This document shows, piece by piece, positions 4,978-5,911 of a DNA stretch of 5,911 bases. The stretch's first letter is position 1. The number at the start of each line of letters is the position of its first letter. Made by a program: the position numbers and the translations under genes. The notes beneath the pieces were generated by a model. The model searched no databases and was not told the origin of the DNA. It saw only the letters and a list, made by a program, of their open reading frames with translations. The stretch is from contig JASEGY010000239.1 in NCBI GenBank assembly GCA_030019105.1, positions 1-5,911 on the forward strand, given 5' to 3'. Source of the DNA: a bacterium (lineage in GTDB: Bacteria > UBA9089 > JASEGY01).

Positions 4978-5005
4978 TTGGTTTGGTTGCGGCTTCGCCG
5001 CGCTA
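4978..5005 (+). repeat. GC-rich hairpin end of element E copy 2
   Basis: GCGGC-TTC-GCCGC forms a compact stem-loop after TTGGTTTGGTT. The matching end of copy 1 (2618-2647) keeps the stem but has loop CAGAG in place of TTC, with an extra possible C-G pair. The stem is conserved while the loop varies. Confidence 0.7.
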
Positions 5006-5030
5006 TGTCGGATAAGTTCCATTACTTAGA

Positions 5031-5200
5031 AACTATCTCAATCAAAAGCATAGACATCGGAAGGTGTTAGCGATTACCCCAACCAAAAGAGTCGCTCAAC
5101 TCTAATAAGCTTTCTACGCCTAATTCAACTTGACCGCGCATTGTTATGGCTGCAGTGTAGGACCCGACCTATCTTTGATTGAGTTTTGATTGAGATAGTT
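5031..5200. mobile_element. MITE-like element M3 (about 170 bp) at the stop codon of a secreted-protein relic
   Basis: Perfect 17-bp inverted ends are seen: AACTATCTCAATCAAAA at 5031-5047 and its complement at 5184-5200. TACTTA occurs just outside the left end (5023-5028) and at the right end (5200-5205), a likely 6-bp duplication, though two or three bases near the left border do not fit perfectly. Removing one copy restores GTG ATT AAG TAA, so the stop codon of the neighbouring relic was preserved. The interior (5048-5183) holds only a short unrecognised frame (5067-5168, minus) and no transposase. Confidence 0.7.
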
Positions 5201-5339
5201 ACTTAATCACGGCTAACTTGCCGGTCTTAGTCTCGTTTTCGGTCTTAATTATGTAGACATAAACTCCGCTGGCTACCAGCCGGCCGGCATCATTCCTTCC
5301 ATTCCAGGGTATAATGGACTGGGTTTTTCGGACCAGTAG
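5199..5339 (-). pseudogene. C-terminal relic of a secreted protein with FlgD-Ig-like/sorting-type domain
   Basis: An open frame without a start codon reads WNGRNDAGRLVASGVYVYII, then KTENETKTGKLAVIK and TAA (5199-5201). The W-x-G-[RK]-[ND]-x2-G, SGVY-x-Y and GKLAVIK blocks are the hallmark of FlgD Ig-like domains and T9SS-type C-terminal domains that end large cell-surface proteins in many Gram-negative lineages. Only about 46 codons survive. Upstream the frame is closed at 5340-5342 and the sequence changes to the plsX 3' region, so the rest of the gene was deleted. No promoter or start can serve it. It sits between plsX and the repeat cluster. The domain call rests on motif recognition alone. 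Confidence 0.78.
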
Positions 5340-5350
5340 TTAAGATACAT

Positions 5351-5374
5351 TACTTTTACTTTTTTACTTTTTTA
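5351..5374 (+). repeat. Short ACTTTT(TT) tandem tract
   Basis: The tract runs TACTTTTAC, TTTTTTAC, TTTTTTAT: three imperfect units of 7-8 bases. It lies between the relic and plsX and is A-rich on the transcribed minus strand, so it is not a U-tract terminator for plsX. Confidence 0.5.
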
Positions 5375-5439
5375 TCCGAGGATTTTCCCCGCATGGCCGA
5401 AACGATGAACATCGCCGTTAAATCTTCATTTAGCCACCA

Positions 5440-5911
5440 CTACGAAGAAAGGGATAAGGAATGTAATTCAGCCATGTGCTCTTCAATATGTTTATTCATT
5501 TGATGATTAACAAATTCCGCGGCTACCCGGATACCGTTCTTTATGGCCTTAGCTGAGGAACTGCCGTGACAAATGATGTACACCCCATTTACTCCTAAAA
5601 GTGGCGCTCCACCATACTCCGAGTAATCAACATGCCGTTTGAAATTGTTAAAAGCCGGTTTGGAAAGAAATGCCCCTAATTTAAGGAGCCAGTTTCGAGA
5701 TAATTCCATCCGGAGTTGTTTTAAAATCATCTCAGCTAAGCTTTCGCCAAATTTTAAAACAACATTACCGGTAAACCCGTCACAGACAATAACATCAACC
5801 TTGCCATTGACAATATCTCTTCCTTCAGCATTACCAATAAAATTCAGGCCGGATTTTTCCAGAAGCTTAAAAGACTTGAAAGTAAGCTCATTTCCCTTAC
5901 TTGCTTCTTCA
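5440..5911 (-). CDS. plsX: Phosphate acyltransferase PlsX, C-terminal part (5' end outside window)
   Basis: PlsX converts acyl-ACP and phosphate to acyl-phosphate, the acyl donor for PlsY in phosphatidic acid synthesis; it is a peripheral membrane protein. The window contains its last 156 residues, and the frame is open through the right edge. Visible family blocks are EEASKGNEL near the start, FIGNAEGRDI, DVIVCDGFTGNVVLK, DYSEYGGAPLLGVNGVYII and HGSSSAKAIKNGIRVAAEF. An internal Met at 5728-5730 is not the start, because conserved PlsX sequence continues upstream of it. plsX is often followed by fabH; here the next sequence is a sorting-domain relic and repeats, so that linkage is absent. No convincing terminator follows the TAG (5440-5442). 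Identification is firm. Confidence 0.96.
   Translation of the reverse strand, partial: EEASKGNELTFKSFKLLEKSGLNFIGNAEGRDIVNGKVDVIVCDGFTGNVVLKFGESLAEMILKQLRMELSRNWLLKLGAFLSKPAFNNFKRHVDYSEYGGAPLLGVNGVYIICHGSSSAKAIKNGIRVAAEFVNHQMNKHIEEHMAELHSLSLSS

Larger units (their letters stand above)
4560..5005 (+). mobile_element. Mosaic repeat element E, copy 2, upstream of CDF::hflK and carrying a nested insertion
   Basis: The first conserved end is 4560-4601 continued at 4805-4811. The second end is 4978-5005 (TTGGTTTGGTTGCGGC, loop TTC, GCCGCGCTA). The orientation is opposite to copy 1 at 2618-2795, so the two copies form inverted repeats around the fusion gene. Here the middle holds a paired F1 palindrome (4822-4967) instead of the AAATTGG palindrome of copy 1, and the first end is split by a 200-bp element. 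Without that insertion and its duplicated TGT this copy would be about 243 bp. It contains no coding sequence. It separates the fusion gene from any older promoter. Confidence 0.72.

Noticed and set aside
2618..5005. Element E ends as integron attC sites
   Set aside because: The inverted core pair (RYYYAAC...GTTRRRY) expected at the hairpin ends is not present and no integrase is visible.
5067..5168. Short minus-strand frame within M3 (contains MRGQVELGVESLLE)
   Set aside because: It has only about 33 codons with no ribosome-binding site, lies inside a repeat element, and I recognise no family.
5375..5420. Possible plsX terminator around CGATGAACATCG and the ACTTTT tract
   Set aside because: The only stem is very small and the minus strand carries A-tracts, not U-tracts, after it.

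Overview
The window looks like bacterial chromosome from an uncultured, Gram-negative-type organism. HflK/HflC proteins, which normally face the periplasm, and a C-terminal FlgD-like/sorting-type domain remnant support this. Base composition looks moderate, and non-coding repeats are unusually dense. I cannot name the phylum; the style resembles candidate-phylum, Nitrospirota or Planctomycetota metagenome genomes, at low confidence. All genes read on the minus strand.

In transcription order (right to left) there are: (1) the 3' part of plsX (5440-5911, running off the right edge); (2) a ~900-bp gene-poor stretch with a relic of a large secreted protein's C-terminal domain and several short inverted-repeat elements; (3) a 608-codon gene (2718-4544) fusing a six-helix cation diffusion facilitator (CDF) domain to an HflK-type SPFH domain; (4) a GxxExxY-family gene broken by a 129-bp insertion; (5) hflC (1024-1908); (6) a second, stand-alone hflK paralogue (36-992). 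Genes 3, 5 and 6 make an hfl-type operon of CDF::HflK, HflC and HflK2. Their products should assemble an SPFH scaffold in the inner membrane that, in known bacteria, encloses and restrains the FtsH protease. The CDF domain suggests this scaffold could be tied to divalent-metal transport, probably Zn2+-like, since the H-x3-D / H-x3-D site is intact.

The second theme is erosion by small non-autonomous elements. (a) A 129-bp element with 15-bp perfect inverted ends and an 8-bp target duplication cuts the GxxExxY gene; the lost C-terminus is readable on the far side. (b) A mosaic element E (copies 2617/2618-2795 and 4560-5005, in opposite orientation) flanks the fusion gene. Its first copy has cut off the natural C-terminus of CDF::HflK, which survives as a stranded 37-residue frame at 2503-2616. 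(c) A 200-bp element with 12-bp ends and a 3-bp duplication sits inside the second E copy; the first E copy serves as the empty-site reference. (d) A 170-bp element sits at the stop codon of the sorting-domain relic. (e) Five copies of a CACCACGGAGACAC-type repeat lie at gene junctions, and two supply the Shine-Dalgarno-like sequence of the next gene.

The best candidate for something undescribed is the CDF::HflK fusion together with HflC and a second HflK. The clearest direct sequence result is the reconstructable series of nested insertions.
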